Of a stretch of DNA of 64,000 bases, positions 22,124 through 34,300 are shown one piece after another. Under the pieces are notes generated by a model, which saw only the letters and a program-made list of their open reading frames with translations, did not search any database and was not told the origin of the DNA. Source of the DNA: Laccaria trichodermophora (Eukaryota > Basidiomycota > Agaricomycetes > Agaricales > Hydnangiaceae); assembly GCA_018417955.1 (NCBI GenBank), contig JACTVC010000008.1, forward strand, positions 620,001 through 684,000, read 5' to 3'. A program made the position numbers and the translations under genes. Every line of letters starts with the position of its first letter. Positions within the stretch are counted from its first letter, which is position 1.

Positions 22124-23321
22124 ATGACTCCCTCTCAATGTTCACAAGATTTAGCTCACTACATTAAAGGCCGGCTTCTAAGTTCCAGAATGCCATTGAT
22201 TCATCCTCAGCCTGCTAGACCAACATGGCTTCTTCCATCCGGACCTCAAGTTCAAGTTGAAAAAGTCATTAGGATGCTCGAAGAAGCCTGGAATCAATCA
22301 TGTAAGTCCGATGTTCAACTGGCTGTATCAGACAGGCTAATAAAGCCTCTCCAGATCAAACTGACTGGGATGTCCGAGATTACGTGGCCGAGTTATCACC
22401 GAGGCAGAGTGGAAGCAATGAGGATTTAGAAAAGAGACTCTTAACAAGATTCCCACCGATCTACCAGTCAACATCGATGGTCGACATCCCTTACCTTGAT
22501 AAACCTTGCCACATAACCGACAAGGCCGGCCATATTCTTCTGTGGTACTTCCCAAAGTTATTCTCAGAAGACCTTCAGGTAATTATTTCCCCCAATAACT
22601 GAGACGTTTTTAACTCAGACCTGTCCAGGAACTGATTTGGACCCAGACGGAGAATCTTAAACCCAAAAGGAAAAATAATGGTAGTTGGCGGGATCAAATC
22701 CACCCCGACCACGGTAGCAAAACGACCGGCATAGTAAATTTATCACCCAGCTGGTTCTCCCAAGGACATGAAGGTCCTGCCGATCCACTTCATCCTTCCT
22801 CCGATATCCAACAGGCCAGTAACCTAATCTATCTTAAATCACTCTCCTTCATCAATGCCATTATCTCTGCCATATACTCCATCATTCAACCCGACCTATG
22901 TGAGTCAGGATTTGCGGTCTTTGACAAGCTTGCCGAGGACGGCCTGCAAGATCAAGCTACCAGATCGGCTCTGGGAGTGTGGGGTACACCTTTCACCGGC
23001 CTTTCAGTCATCATAAACAGAGAGACAATTACCCACCGAGATGTAAAGGGCTATAGGGAGTCTTTCGACATGTTGTTGACGATCGGCCAGTACGACCGAG
23101 GTCGGTTTTACATGCCCGGGCTCGGATTCAGCCTCCTTTATGACCCAGGAACTCTTGTGGGCCTGGCTGGCAATGTGTTGCCACATGGCGTTTGTCCCAT
23201 TGTCGGTGACCGGGCCTGTTTGGCTCACTTCTGGCATAAAAAGGTTGGGGAGAGGCTTGACGTCAAACCACCTCAATGGCAAACAATAGAAGAGCTGACT
23301 CGTACAATACTGGCTATTTAA
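22124..23321 (+). CDS. TET/JBP-like 2-oxoglutarate/Fe(II) dioxygenase of a KDZ-linked element, intact
   Basis: Such enzymes oxidise 5-methylcytosine or thymine in DNA; fungal copies are often carried by KDZ transposons. Exons: 22124-22301, 22355-22578 and 22629-23321 (introns of 53 and 50 nt, GTAAGT...CCAG and GTAATT...CCAG), 364 codons with no stop or frameshift. The C-terminal third has the catalytic set in order: HRD (His270, Asp272), then LPHGV (His320) and GDRACLAHF with Arg329 as the likely 2-oxoglutarate ligand, separated by the LLTIGQYDRGRFYMPGLG and LYDPGTLVGLAG strands of this family. The N-terminal 250 residues match nothing I can name. It converges with the minus-strand gene at 23,333, only 11 bp away. 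Family assignment is good; substrate is inferred from the family. Confidence 0.78.
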
Positions 23322-23332
23322 TGTATGTGGAA

Positions 23333-24163
23333 TCACTCCAGCCGCTGGCATACCCTGAGCTTCTCAGCATCAAGTTTGGAAGACAAATATACAAGATCTT
23401 CCCACTCCCTAATCTGCCGCGTCATGAGATCGACCTCGGCCTCGGCATGTTCAATCTTCTCCACGATGAGTTCCCGCGCTTGCTCCAATTGTGCTTTAAG
23501 CCGGCTGACGTCCTCGGGTGATAGGGTTGATGTTTGAAGGTTTGTTCGTACAAGTGGCAAAGCGCCATCGGCAGCCCACTTATGCCACTTGGCTGACTGG
23601 CTAAGCATATAGTAGATTCCCTCCTTCGGATAACTTTTAGGAGTCGTCCACCATGGAAACTGATATGAAGGCCGAACAGCATCTCTTCGAATTGCGATGT
23701 CGGGGTGAAGAGGGTCACGTTGAATACAGCTTCTAAGGAACGCGGGGACCTCAAACTGGGGCCGACGTCAGCAAGTAAAAAAGCGTTCAGGATGGCTTAC
23801 CTCATGCCCATGAACGAAGGCCATTCCAATACTATCAATCATGAAGCCCTTTCCAAAGCAACAAGGTTAGTCGCGGCCAGATCCAGAAAAATCCAGGTGG
23901 CTCACCACTTCGGCCGCATAATACTCATTCCATGAGATTTGGAACTTGGGCTCGATAGGCTTTGCAAGCTTAGCCGCGTGAATGGCCCTAAATCGAGATG
24001 ACCAGTAGTCGAGCACTTCCTGGAACTCCTGCTGGTTCTCCCACAGTAGATGTTTACCAAAATGTGCTTCAAACTTTTTTCCTTCAATCATATCCTTCAT
24101 CCAGTCAATTTCAACCTGCAGCACAGGGGGTACTGGTGTTGAGAGTACTGGTGTAGAAGACAT
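23333..24163 (-). CDS. Coiled-coil protein of the same element, 3 exons, intact
   Basis: ATG 24163 (MSSTPVLSTPVPP). Exon 1 ends before GTGAGC; intron about 57 nt to GGAAAG; a short exon (GFMIDSIGMAFVHGHE); intron of about 51 nt (GTAAGC...TTTGAG); then the last exon to TGA 23335-23333. The whole frame is open. The last exon has an FPWWTTPKSYPKEGIYYMLSQS block and ends in a predicted coiled coil (LKAQLEQARELIVEKIEHAEAE region). I know the FPWW...YYxLSQS pattern from uncharacterised high-copy Agaricomycete proteins. It sits between the KDZ transposase (same strand, 35 bp upstream) and the convergent dioxygenase, so it is probably an accessory gene of the element. Confidence 0.65.
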
Positions 24164-24197
24164 GGTGGTGATGGATAAAGATGGATGATAATCTAAT

Positions 24198-26115
24198 TCA
24201 ACCAAGATTAGGTAATGCAATGGACTGGCACATGACACCGGCATTTATAAATTCTTTCGTGGCCTGGAAGGCAAGCTGTTTCCACATACTGATTTGTCCC
24301 TCCGCAAAGGAAACATGTCCCGGCTTGTCTGGCACCAAGTCCCTCAGCCCGGTCCACTCCTTGGCTTTGTTGATGAAAAAGAGCCAGGTCCAGTTCATTT
24401 CGTTTGGGATCAAGGTATGCTCTTCCAACCAACGGTCATACCGAGCTTTTGCTCTAAGCCAATTCACCCGATATACTATTGGGTTGCTTTGGTTTCAATT
24501 CTTCTAGAGGGTATGAAAGTGGTTGGATCTGACCTTGTTCCATGTAAGTTGAACCCAACGAATCATCCGCCACGGCCATATTCCAGAACCATGGCAAAGC
24601 AATATTTCTTTGACCCTGGGCGTTGCCATCGTATACCGTAGTTAGTGCCCTTGTATCTTTTTTCCCTATCGGCTTGTATCGGTCACGAGTGCCCCTAGGA
24701 GCATTGAGCTGATTGAGAGCCCATCGAGCTTGGTTGTATGCCCGGAGAGCACTTTTCATATCGCGATCCGATCCTTGTACAGCATCGTAAGCCCGAGTTA
24801 CACGTTTTTTCGATTTCTCGGCTCGAATTCTCTTGCGATAAAGGAATGACTTGTAACCGATGGCTTCACGTAAACGTCTCAGAGCGTTATTTGCCTGGGC
24901 CACTCTCAATTCTATCTCTATGCACCTGGCTTCTCCCAGTGATGTAGGCAGAAGGGCCGATTGGAATGAGGATGGTAAGAGAATTTGTTGATGTTCGGCC
25001 GATCCATACCCCCGATCAGGCATACTGGGTACAGGAATCTCCTCTCCATCGCAATCGCTCCAGTCATCGTCATCCACGATCTCCTCCGAGAGCGGTGGAT
25101 CATGAATAGTTGCTTCATTGATATCCAAGCTGGGAAAATGGCCTTGACCGGCCTCGGAAAACTCTTCAAGGTGCTTCGACAGCTTCTCTCGACGTTTCAT
25201 GATCTCCAGCTTCTGATCGGCACTTGGACGACTGCCTTGAGCCTTCACAAAGGCGGCCAATTCGGCTCTGGATTGTTCAATGTTTGAATCTAGCAATATC
25301 TGACTTCACTCACTGGGCTTCCTGAATTTTGATACCGCTGTTTACCCATCCAGTTAACCCCGGCTTGGCCTTGCCTTCCTGTTCTTTAGTCATAAGTTTT
25401 AGCCGAATGCCCTTTTCGGTCTCGGCTGATTCAAGGATTTTACAGCTGGCATTTGTGATGGAAAACGGTCCTTACCTTCCTTGACCTTGACGTAATAGAT
25501 GTCCATGGCGGAAAGGTCCTTTGCCCAGTTCAAATTTGCTGTTTTGATCTGTTGCTCCCATTCTTGAATCTGTTCCTTACTTGCCGAGGCACTTAATTCT
25601 TCAAGGGCCTGGAAGCTCTCAGAGAGCCCGAGTTTTGCTTGTTTCCACTTCTTGCAAAGGCTACTCACTTGACTCTTATTAGCTTAACAGCAATGTAAAA
25701 GCAGTTGAACATAGATACCCATATTGATCATTTTTTTCCAGTTGTTATCTAGCATGTGAGCGTCCAATACCTCGGATCTATGGGCCAAAGTCATGGTCCG
25801 GGTGGTGCGACCGACCTCGTTGAGAACAGCCCACAATGTCTCCAAGATCTCTCCATCTGTTTGACCGGCCCCGGGGATGAATGTTGGGGCAAATCTTGGA
25901 AAGCATATTTCTTGATGGCCATGGACATGGAATAAGCCGATCCCGAATACCAATAACAAGTCCGGTCTGATCCAGAGGTGTTTGGCACCACGTTTTATCC
26001 AAGCCATCAAATTCACCATATACTGGCAGTTGATGTCATAGACAAAAATAACCCTGGTTCCAGTGTCATGCAAGACGTTTCCATCGACAAACCATCTACT
26101 GAGGTCGGTCCACAT
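24198..26115 (-). pseudogene. KDZ-superfamily transposase, 5'-truncated
   Basis: KDZ (Kyakuja-Dileera-Zisupton) transposases have an RNase H-type core. Visible in order: a VYDINCQYMVNL block with the second catalytic Asp (about 26,040), GLFHVHGHQEICFPRF, IPGAGQTDGEILETLW with the catalytic Glu (about 25,850), then HRSEVLDAHMLDNNWKKM, a helical region, and the C-terminal WLRAKARYDRWLEEHTLIPNEMNWTWLFF block. Introns of about 36, 50, 44 and 58 nt join the exons in frame (for example GTAAGG...ATCAG near 25,482-25,433). The part with the first catalytic Asp and the N-terminal Cys cluster is missing; homology stops near 26,120, where the end of a plus-strand gene fragment lies. As seen it cannot be an active transposase. 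Confidence 0.8.
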
Positions 26116-26295
26116 GCCAGTCGCGGCCCATCAATGAACGTTAATGTAATCAAGTCGGCCATCCCTTTCAAGGCAAAACCTAAACCTCAGCCCATCAAAG
26201 GCAAGGTGTCCACCGAGCTTGGCATTGTGACCCGAGATCGGTCAAAGAGAATTGCTGAAGAGAGTGTACGAACCACCCGATCCATGAAACGGTAG
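26116..26295 (+). pseudogene. 3' end fragment of a plus-strand gene (Lys/Arg-rich tail)
   Basis: The frame ending at TAG 26293-26295 encodes a basic, Pro-rich tail with a DRSKRIAEESVRTTRSMKR end. It resembles the C-terminus of the gene at 28,306-36,054 (SAEESVQATS and a TRRSPRL end), so it is probably the tail of a second copy joined to the broken KDZ gene. Confidence 0.35.
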
Positions 26296-26390
26296 TTTAG
26301 ATCTTTTTGCCTCCAATTAGAACAATGTCAATTCATTTCGTGTTGGGGTTTAAGACCGAGTTCATAATTGCAAAATGTACATAATTGTAC

Positions 26391-27876
26391 TTATTCACCC
26401 CGGTCCCGCGCCTTCCCCTTGTTCGTTACAAAAGGTTTTAGTGAAAGTAACGTTGCATCCAATGCGGCTAAAATATCACGATCGGTTTCAATCTGTTCAA
26501 GCAACCTTTCTTTATCCCTCCTCATTCGAGTTAGAATATACCTATAATGGCTGGTCGTCGTGATGTTTTCAGGCAGAGATCTGACCGCCTCCTGGTGAAT
26601 ACGGCCAGAAAGAGAATACATAACATCGTCGTGGTCATCATCGTGGGTGAGTTCTTGAGAGTCTTGCTCATCCAGTTTGGCCTGCATGTCTCGGAGTATG
26701 GGATCGGGTGAAGGATCTGGGTCAGTGACCCTTTCCCAGACTTTGGTGAATCCCTCTATCATGTCGCCAAAGGTCTTGTCGATAGAGGAATTTTCCCACC
26801 AGGCACGGAGATCGAAGTTTCGATACAACCCCCTCGCACGTCGGGAATTGGAATCTAACTGTACCAATTTGGTTGAACGTGGTGGGCGGGGTCCTAACCG
26901 ACGATGTGTGTGGATGAAGATCGGGTATGGAACATATGCCATGGCCTGACCAAAGGCAGTTGGTACGATGGCCCTCGTGCTTTCAATCGGACCCAGGTTT
27001 TCCTTGGGCTCGTTTGGGGGCCATGAACCTGGGTTGGCAAGATGGCGATTGTGCTTTGTACGTGACCCAGGGTTTCCTCTGGCTGGCTTCTGGCTGCTTG
27101 AGGCGGCAGAAGATGGTTGAAATGAGAAGACCGACTTGTCCACATCTGTGACGTTGGGTAAGCTAAATGCTTTTTTTGAATGTGAAGACGAGATGTACAA
27201 ACCCGAGATCACGTCAGGCTTTTGGGATTCAAAGGAAAAGTGAGAGCCCGAGGCCGAGGGCATTCCAGGCTTCTGAAAATCAAAGATCGACTGCGTGGCC
27301 TTAAAATCAAACATCGCCCAGTCCAAACCGACATCTTTAGCCGGGGAAGACCCTTTGGGTTCGTCAAAATTGAATATGGCCCGATCGAAGGGTTCGTGAC
27401 CAGTGGGCATTATGCCCGAGCTCGGGGGGGAAGGGGAGGGCTTTGTAAAATCAAATAGGGAACGATCGAAAGCAAGGTCTTTGGCCTCGGGAGTGATGAT
27501 GGGTTTCTGAAAGTTGAAGATGGACGGGGGGGAGGAAGACACCGTGGGCGTTGTAAAATCGAATATGGACCGATCGAAATTAATGTCTCTGGCCTTTGTA
27601 GAAATGGAAGACTTGGCAGGCGGTTGAAAATTGAACATAGATTTGTCGAATGTCGGGGCCGGGTGAGACGCAGTCACATCAATGGACATCGATTGACTGT
27701 CTTGACGGTCTAATGAAGGCCACATTAATATCAATCTCTAAAGCTCGGCCTATCGACTTACGTTGGGTAAGGCTATGAACATCGACATCCATTGCTTGTT
27801 CGGTGGGCTGCATTCCGTCGTCGTTCAGTAGGTCTGTTCGACCAATAATGATTGAAGGCTGGTCAGTCTGGGCCAT
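26391..27876 (-). CDS. Protein with repeated FDF/FNFQKP motifs, unknown function
   Basis: ATG 27876 (MAQTDQPSIIIG). A short first exon ends before GTAAGT (about 27,760); after a 52-nt intron (acceptor ATTAG) the frame is open for about 440 codons to the TAA/TGA at 26,391. The N-terminal half contains at least eight degenerate units of the type D-R-S-I-F-D-F or F-N-F-Q-K-P separated by Ser/Pro linkers, which looks disordered. The C-terminal half has an IHTHRRLGPRPPRS basic stretch, an acidic HDDDHDDV run and a helical end. It is divergent to the Cys-cluster gene at 28,306 with about 430 bp between starts. It may be an accessory gene of a mobile element; I do not recognise a family. Confidence 0.55.
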
Positions 27877-28305
27877 TTCTAAGAAGGCAGGGTTGTAACG
27901 GTGTCGGTAAGTAAAAGCCCAAACTATATACCTTCCTGCACCTCCCTAAGCTCCAAGTCTTTCATTACAATTTCTGCTCCAAAAGAATTAGTGACAATAG
28001 TTGCCTGGAAGATTAGACATTCTCCTACCCGGGTTTGTCAAAGACATATCAGCCATGGAGTAGATGGCTTTTCCAGGGATTGCAGTTGCTAGTGAACGTT
28101 GTTCGAGAGAAAGACCCATTGTTTTGTTCGGCCTTGCGATGGCCCTTGAAAATTCAACCGTGGGAAGGAAAGCCACCGATGATCGGCCTTGGAACATTCT
28201 GTGGATCTCAACTGGTCTGATGCGACCACGTGACTCCGTTTACAACTTTTTGACTTCAACTTTCATCGTTGTCCCGTTCTAATCCTTCGTCCCATTCCAA
28301 CTCAA
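27877..28305. promoter_or_regulatory. Bidirectional intergenic promoter region
   Basis: This is the only sequence between the divergent starts at 27,876 (-) and 28,306 (+), so both promoters should lie here. No TATA box or other element can be assigned with confidence. Confidence 0.3.
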
Positions 28306-31300
28306 ATGTCCTCCACCCTCACCATACAAGCTAAAGCTCACAATCTCGACCCCGGGTTTTTGGATGATGTTAGGTTCCAAACAGAATCGCTCCTGAGATT
28401 CTTCAATCGACATCAAGCAGCTCTTATGAATTCCAATGACACCAACCAACCGACATTAGAAGCATGTGCCTTGGACAAAGCTGTAAGTAACTACCTTATA
28501 TTTTGTTGAATGACACTTAGTTTCACCAAGGTAACATTGGTAAAGACTTTGTCAGGCAAGCAGCTGTGGTGTGAGGAATCCCAGTGGCTCCATCCCGCCA
28601 GGATCTGGGTATACACCGACATGTTGCGAGTCATGGGCGGGCCCTCGGTCGATTGGAACAGACTTTATGCAGTCCCACAGACCACCACCCCTACATTCTT
28701 CATGGAAGGTTACGAGGGCCCCTCTCCCCCCATTCCTCCCATTACGTCAACCATTCCGACATCGGCAAATACGTCGCTCCCAGCCCAATCTTCGCTATCG
28801 GCAGACACACAACCGTCATCTGTCCCTATGCCAAATTTGTCACTCCCAGCCCAATCTTCGTTGCCCCCAATATCGGCAGACATATCTGTCCCTATACCAA
28901 ACGCTCCCCAACGCCCATCAACTCCAAAAGCCGGCCCAGCACCAGAAAAGAAGCCAGCCGAGCCCAAACCTCAACAAAGTCGAGCAAAACCCTCGGCCAA
29001 CACGAGCAGTGGGAGAAAGAGGAGAGGGGACTCCCTCGACGCCCGGCCGAGGAAGATGCGCATTGTCAGCGCAAAACTTGTTGATGAAAGCAGCGCTGAG
29101 GAGACGCCAACGCCCAAACCCAATTCACGAAACTCGGGCAACACTGCCAAGCCGAGGTCGAAACAACAGCCCGTCGTCGAGATAACTGTAAAGCCCAAAT
29201 CCAAAGCGGCACCTCGGGCTAGCCCAGAGACAGCAAAGTTGGCACTGAAGGCCCAGGCATCGGCAGAGAAGCTTGAAAAGCAGAACGCGGCCATTCAATT
29301 GGGAGAATACAAGATTGCCGTCAAGCCCTGTGTAGCCTGCAGTAGACGAAAGGACAGAGAGGTCGTCCCATGCGCAGAGAGCGCCAGAGATGGGCTCGCC
29401 GCCTGTTTCACTTGCAACACGGGCAAGACGAGATGCAGCAAGGCAGGGGGGAATTCGAAGAAGACTGAGGGTGAGGAGGAAGAGGAAGTGAAGATCGTGG
29501 TCAAGAAAACGAAGCGCAAGGCAAAGGATGAAGAAGCCGAGGACGGGGGAGAGATGGGAGAGAAGGGAAAGAAGAAAACCAAGAAATCGAAGGCTAAGAA
29601 GTCGGAGGATATCAAAATGGCAGAGGGAGCCGAGGACGGGGGAGAGGAGGAAGCTGTGGTCGTTCGAAAACCCAAGAAGGCAAAGAAGGACGTAGAAATG
29701 GCTGAGGTTTCTGAGGGAGAGAGCTTCGATTTCGGGTCTATAAAGGAGGAGGATTCAGAGATGGTGGACATGACCTCGGGCAGGGATGCCGAGGTCGGTA
29801 CTTCTTCGCGACCTGACAAAGGCAAGGCGCGGGCAACTCCAGCCATTGTCATTGAACGACCAACACCAACACCCCCAGTCCAACCCAAGTTGAGTCTGGC
29901 CATGGATGAAATGCCCACCATGCCCGACGTTGGGCAATTATCAGGTAAGAGTTTATCAAATCAGTTTTTCCTTACTAACCAGCCTAGCTTCCCTCATACC
30001 CAACATGGGGGAATCATCAGGCATCGTGGCCGACCTCGTGCAAACATCAGCAGCAGAAGACCTCGGGCAATCATCAGGCATCGTGGCCGACCTCGGGCAA
30101 ATATCAACAGGAGGAGGGGACCTCGGGCAATCATTAGGTAAGATTCAATCAAATCAATTTTACCTTGCTGACCAGACTAGATTTTGCTCCAACGCCCATC
30201 ACGACCGACCTCGGGCAATCAGCAAGTGCTGCAATGTCCAACGTGCCCGACCTCGGGCCATCGTCAGGTAAGACTCCATTAACTTTGTTTTTCCCACAAG
30301 TGGCTACCACTTTTATCATATAACTAAGGCACTTGCCATAAGAGCTCTGTGTATAAGTCCACGCTCTTTATGAGATATCGCTCTGGATATTTCATTGAGT
30401 GTCTTGGTGGCTTTCATTAACTATTTCATTCCTGTTTCAGTGTGGTTTCAATAGATATTTCATTAGTATTTCAGGCTATTTCATTGCGCTTTTCATAACT
30501 AATGCTCTGATCTTTCAATAGATATTTCATTAAGAATGTTAGGCCCTCTCATTGTGATTTTCATTAATTACTCTGTGCGCTTTCAATGGATTTTTCATTA
30601 ACATTTCATGATATTTCATTGCGCTTTTCATAACTGATGCTCTGTGTTTTCAATAGATATTTCATTAAGAATGTTAGGCCCTCTCATTGAGATTTTCATT
30701 AATATTTCAGGATATTTCATTGCACTTTTCATAACTAATGCTCTGATCTTTCAATAGATATTTCATTAGGAATGTTAGGCTCTCTCATTGAGATTTTCAT
30801 TAATTACTCAGTGCGCTTTCAATGGATTTTTCATTAATATTTCAGGCTATTTCATTGCGCTTTTCATAACTAATGCTTTGTGTTTTCAATAGGTATTTCA
30901 TTAAGAATGTTAGGCCCTCTCATTTAGATTTTCATTAATATTTCAGGATATTTCATTGCACTTTTCATAACTAATGCTCTGTGCTTTCAATAGATATTTC
31001 ATTAGGAATGTTAGGCTCTCTCATTGAGATTTTCATTAATTACTCAGTGCGCTTTCAATGGATTTTTCATTAATATTTCAGGATATTTCATTACACTTTT
31101 CATAACTAATGCTCTGTGCTTTCAATAGATATTTCATTAGGAATGTTAGGCTCTCTCATTGAGATTTTCATTAATTATTCAGTGCGCTTTCAATGGATTT
31201 TTCATTAATATTTCAGGATATTTCATTGCGCTTTTCATAACTAATGCTCTGCACTTTCAATGGATATTTCATTGGGAATGTTAGGCTCTCTCATTGAGAT

Positions 31301-34300
31301 TTTCATTAATTACTCAGTGCGCTTTCAATGGATATTTCATTAATATTTCAGGCTATTTCATTGTGCTTTTCATAATTAATGCTCAGAATGATTTCACCTA
31401 TCAGGGTCCATGTAATGGGATGTTGGGATGATGGTCACATGACCAATTACCAAAAATGGTCAAAAAACGAAAGTTGTAGCCCTACACTGTAGCTTCTGAA
31501 ATCTGTTTGAATTATGTTCTGAAGTGCTCCCATTGTGGAGATATGAGGTAAAGGGATTTCAAAAGTGTCATGTTTTTTTTTGTATTTTGCGATTTTCTCC
31601 ATGAAAACAAAACCAAATAACATGATTTCAGTACATTTAGAAAGCTAAAAGAAAGGGCTACAATTATTGTATCGTGGGAAAATTGACCAAAAAAGGAAGG
31701 TGCATGCCAATGAGATATAGACTACTGAGTTTACTGATAGACTACAAAAAAGTTGGACTTAGACTACACAGTTTACTGATACATTATAAAGACTACAAAA
31801 GTCAAACTTAGACTACAAAGCTTGCTGATAGACTACAAAAAAGTCAGACTTAAACTACAAAAGCTAGGGTTAGGATATCTTGACTACAAAGTTTGTAGTG
31901 TCCGCTTTTTGTCATTACAAAAGATTATAGTGTGTGCTTTTATATTAGAAAAGTTTGTAGTGTATGCTTCTTGAGACTACAAAATGTTGTAGTGTGTGCT
32001 TTTTTAAAAAGTTTGTAGTGTCCACTTTTTGAGGCTACAAAAAGTTGTAGTGTGCACTTTTTCATTAGAAAAGTTTGTAGCGTATGGTTTTTGAGACTAC
32101 AAAAGTTTGTAGTGTGTGCTTTTTTATTAGAAAAGTTTGTAGCGTATGGTTTTTGAGACTACAAAAGGTTGTAGTGTGCGCTTTTTTATCAGAAAAGTTT
32201 GTAGTGTATGGTTTTTGAGACTACAAAAGGTTGTAGTGTGCGCTTTTTTATCAGAAAAGTTTGTAGTGTCTGCTTTTTGAGACTACAAAAGTTTGTAGTC
32301 AAGTCCTTGGTGCTATCTATGTTATAGGGATGAGGTTGAAGAATTGCCATCATATTGCCAGTGCTGCAACATTAGTTTTGCCATCATACACAAGTTGTCT
32401 TTCACATTAGGAAAGGTCATTCTAAGCCTTTCATATCAGTCTCTCACATCATGCCCAAGTTGTCTGTCAAGCTAGGGATGATAATCATGTTGATATCTAC
32501 TGAATACATGGTCAACACACAACATGATCTGACTTAAAGACACCTCCAAGGATGAATCAGCCCATCATTGAAAGCTAACTTAGTCATGATGTCAAAAACT
32601 GGTGATGTTATGTCAATCTTTCAGTGATATCCCCACATGAATTTATCAAAGTTGACTATATTTCAGACAGGCAAGTAGCTATCAATTTGAAAGATGACAG
32701 GATGAAAGCTAACTTGGTCATGATGTCAAAAACTGGTGATGTCAAGTCAATCCTTCAGCGAAATCCCCACATGAACTGATAATTGAGGATAAAATTGTGT
32801 ATGATGGAAAAACTAATGTGGCAGCACTGGCAATATGATGGCATACCAAACTTTTGTAGTCTCAAAAAGCGGACACTACAAACTTTTCTAATGAAAAAGC
32901 GCACACTACAACATTTTGTAGTCTCAAAAAGCGGACACTACAAACTTTTCTGATAAAAAAGCGCACACTACAACCTTTTGTAGTCTCAAAAACCATACAC
33001 TACAAACTTTTCTAATGAAAAAGTGCACACTACAACTTTTTGTAGTCTCAAAAAGTGGACACTACAAACTTTTTAAAAAAGCACACACTACAAACTTTTC
33101 TAATATAAAAGCACACACTACAATCTTTTGTAATGACAAAAAGCGGACACTACAAACTTTGTAGTCAAGATATCCTAACCCTAGCTTTTGTAGTTTAAGT
33201 CTGACTTTTTTGTAGTCTATCAGCAAGCTTTGTAGTCTAAGTTTGACTTTTGTAGTCTTTATAATGTATCAGTAAACTGTGTAGTCTAAGTCCAACTTTT
33301 TTGTAGTCTATCAGTAAACTCAGTAGTCTATATCTCATTGGCATGCACCTTCCTTTTTTGGTCAATTTTCCCACGATACAATAATTGTAGCCCTTTCTTT
33401 TAGCTTTCTAAATGTACTGAAATCATGTTATTTGGTTTTGTTTTCATGGAGAAAATCGCAAAATACAAAAAAAAACATGACACTTTTGAAATCCCTTTAC
33501 CTCATATCTCCACAATGGGAGCACTTCAGAACATAATTCAAACAGATTTCAGAAGCTACAGTGTAGGGCTACAACTTTCGTTTTTTGACCATTTTTGGTA
33601 ATTGGTCATGTGACCATCATCCCAACATCCCATTACATGGACCCTGATAGGTGAAATCATTCTGAGCATTAATTATGAAAAGCACAATGAAATAGCCTGA
33701 AATATTAATGAAATATCCATTGAAAGCGCACTGAGTAATTAATGAAAATCTCAATGAGAGAGCCTAACATTCCCAATGAAATATCCATTGAAAGTGCAGA
33801 GCATTAGTTATGAAAAGCGCAATGAAATATCCTGAAATATTAATGAAAAATCCATTGAAAGCGCACTGAATAATTAATGAAAATCTCAATGAGAGAGCCT
33901 AACATTCCTAATGAAATATCTATTGAAAGCACAGAGCATTAGTTATGAAAAGTGTAATGAAATATCCTGAAATATTAATGAAAAATCCATTGAAAGCGCA
34001 CTGAGTAATTAATGAAAATCTCAATGAGAGAGCCTAACATTCCTAATGAAATATCTATTGAAAGCACAGAGCATTAGTTATGAAAAGTGCAATGAAATAT
34101 CCTGAAATATTAATGAAAATCTAAATGAGAGGGCCTAACATTCTTAATGAAATACCTATTGAAAACACAAAGCATTAGTTATGAAAAGCGCAATGAAATA
34201 GCCTGAAATATTAATGAAAAATCCATTGAAAGCGCACTGAGTAATTAATGAAAATCTCAATGAGAGAGCCTAACATTCCTAATGAAATATCTATTGAAAG

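Noticed and set aside
22061..22429. Continuous 122-residue ORF as the start of the dioxygenase
   Set aside because: The frame is lost after 22,301, whereas the 53-nt intron 22,302-22,354 gives an open spliced frame that continues to the catalytic domain.
31861..31880. Telomere-like TTAGGG motifs in the foldback arms (also near 55,160)
   Set aside because: Only one or two units in each case; not enough to claim telomeric origin.
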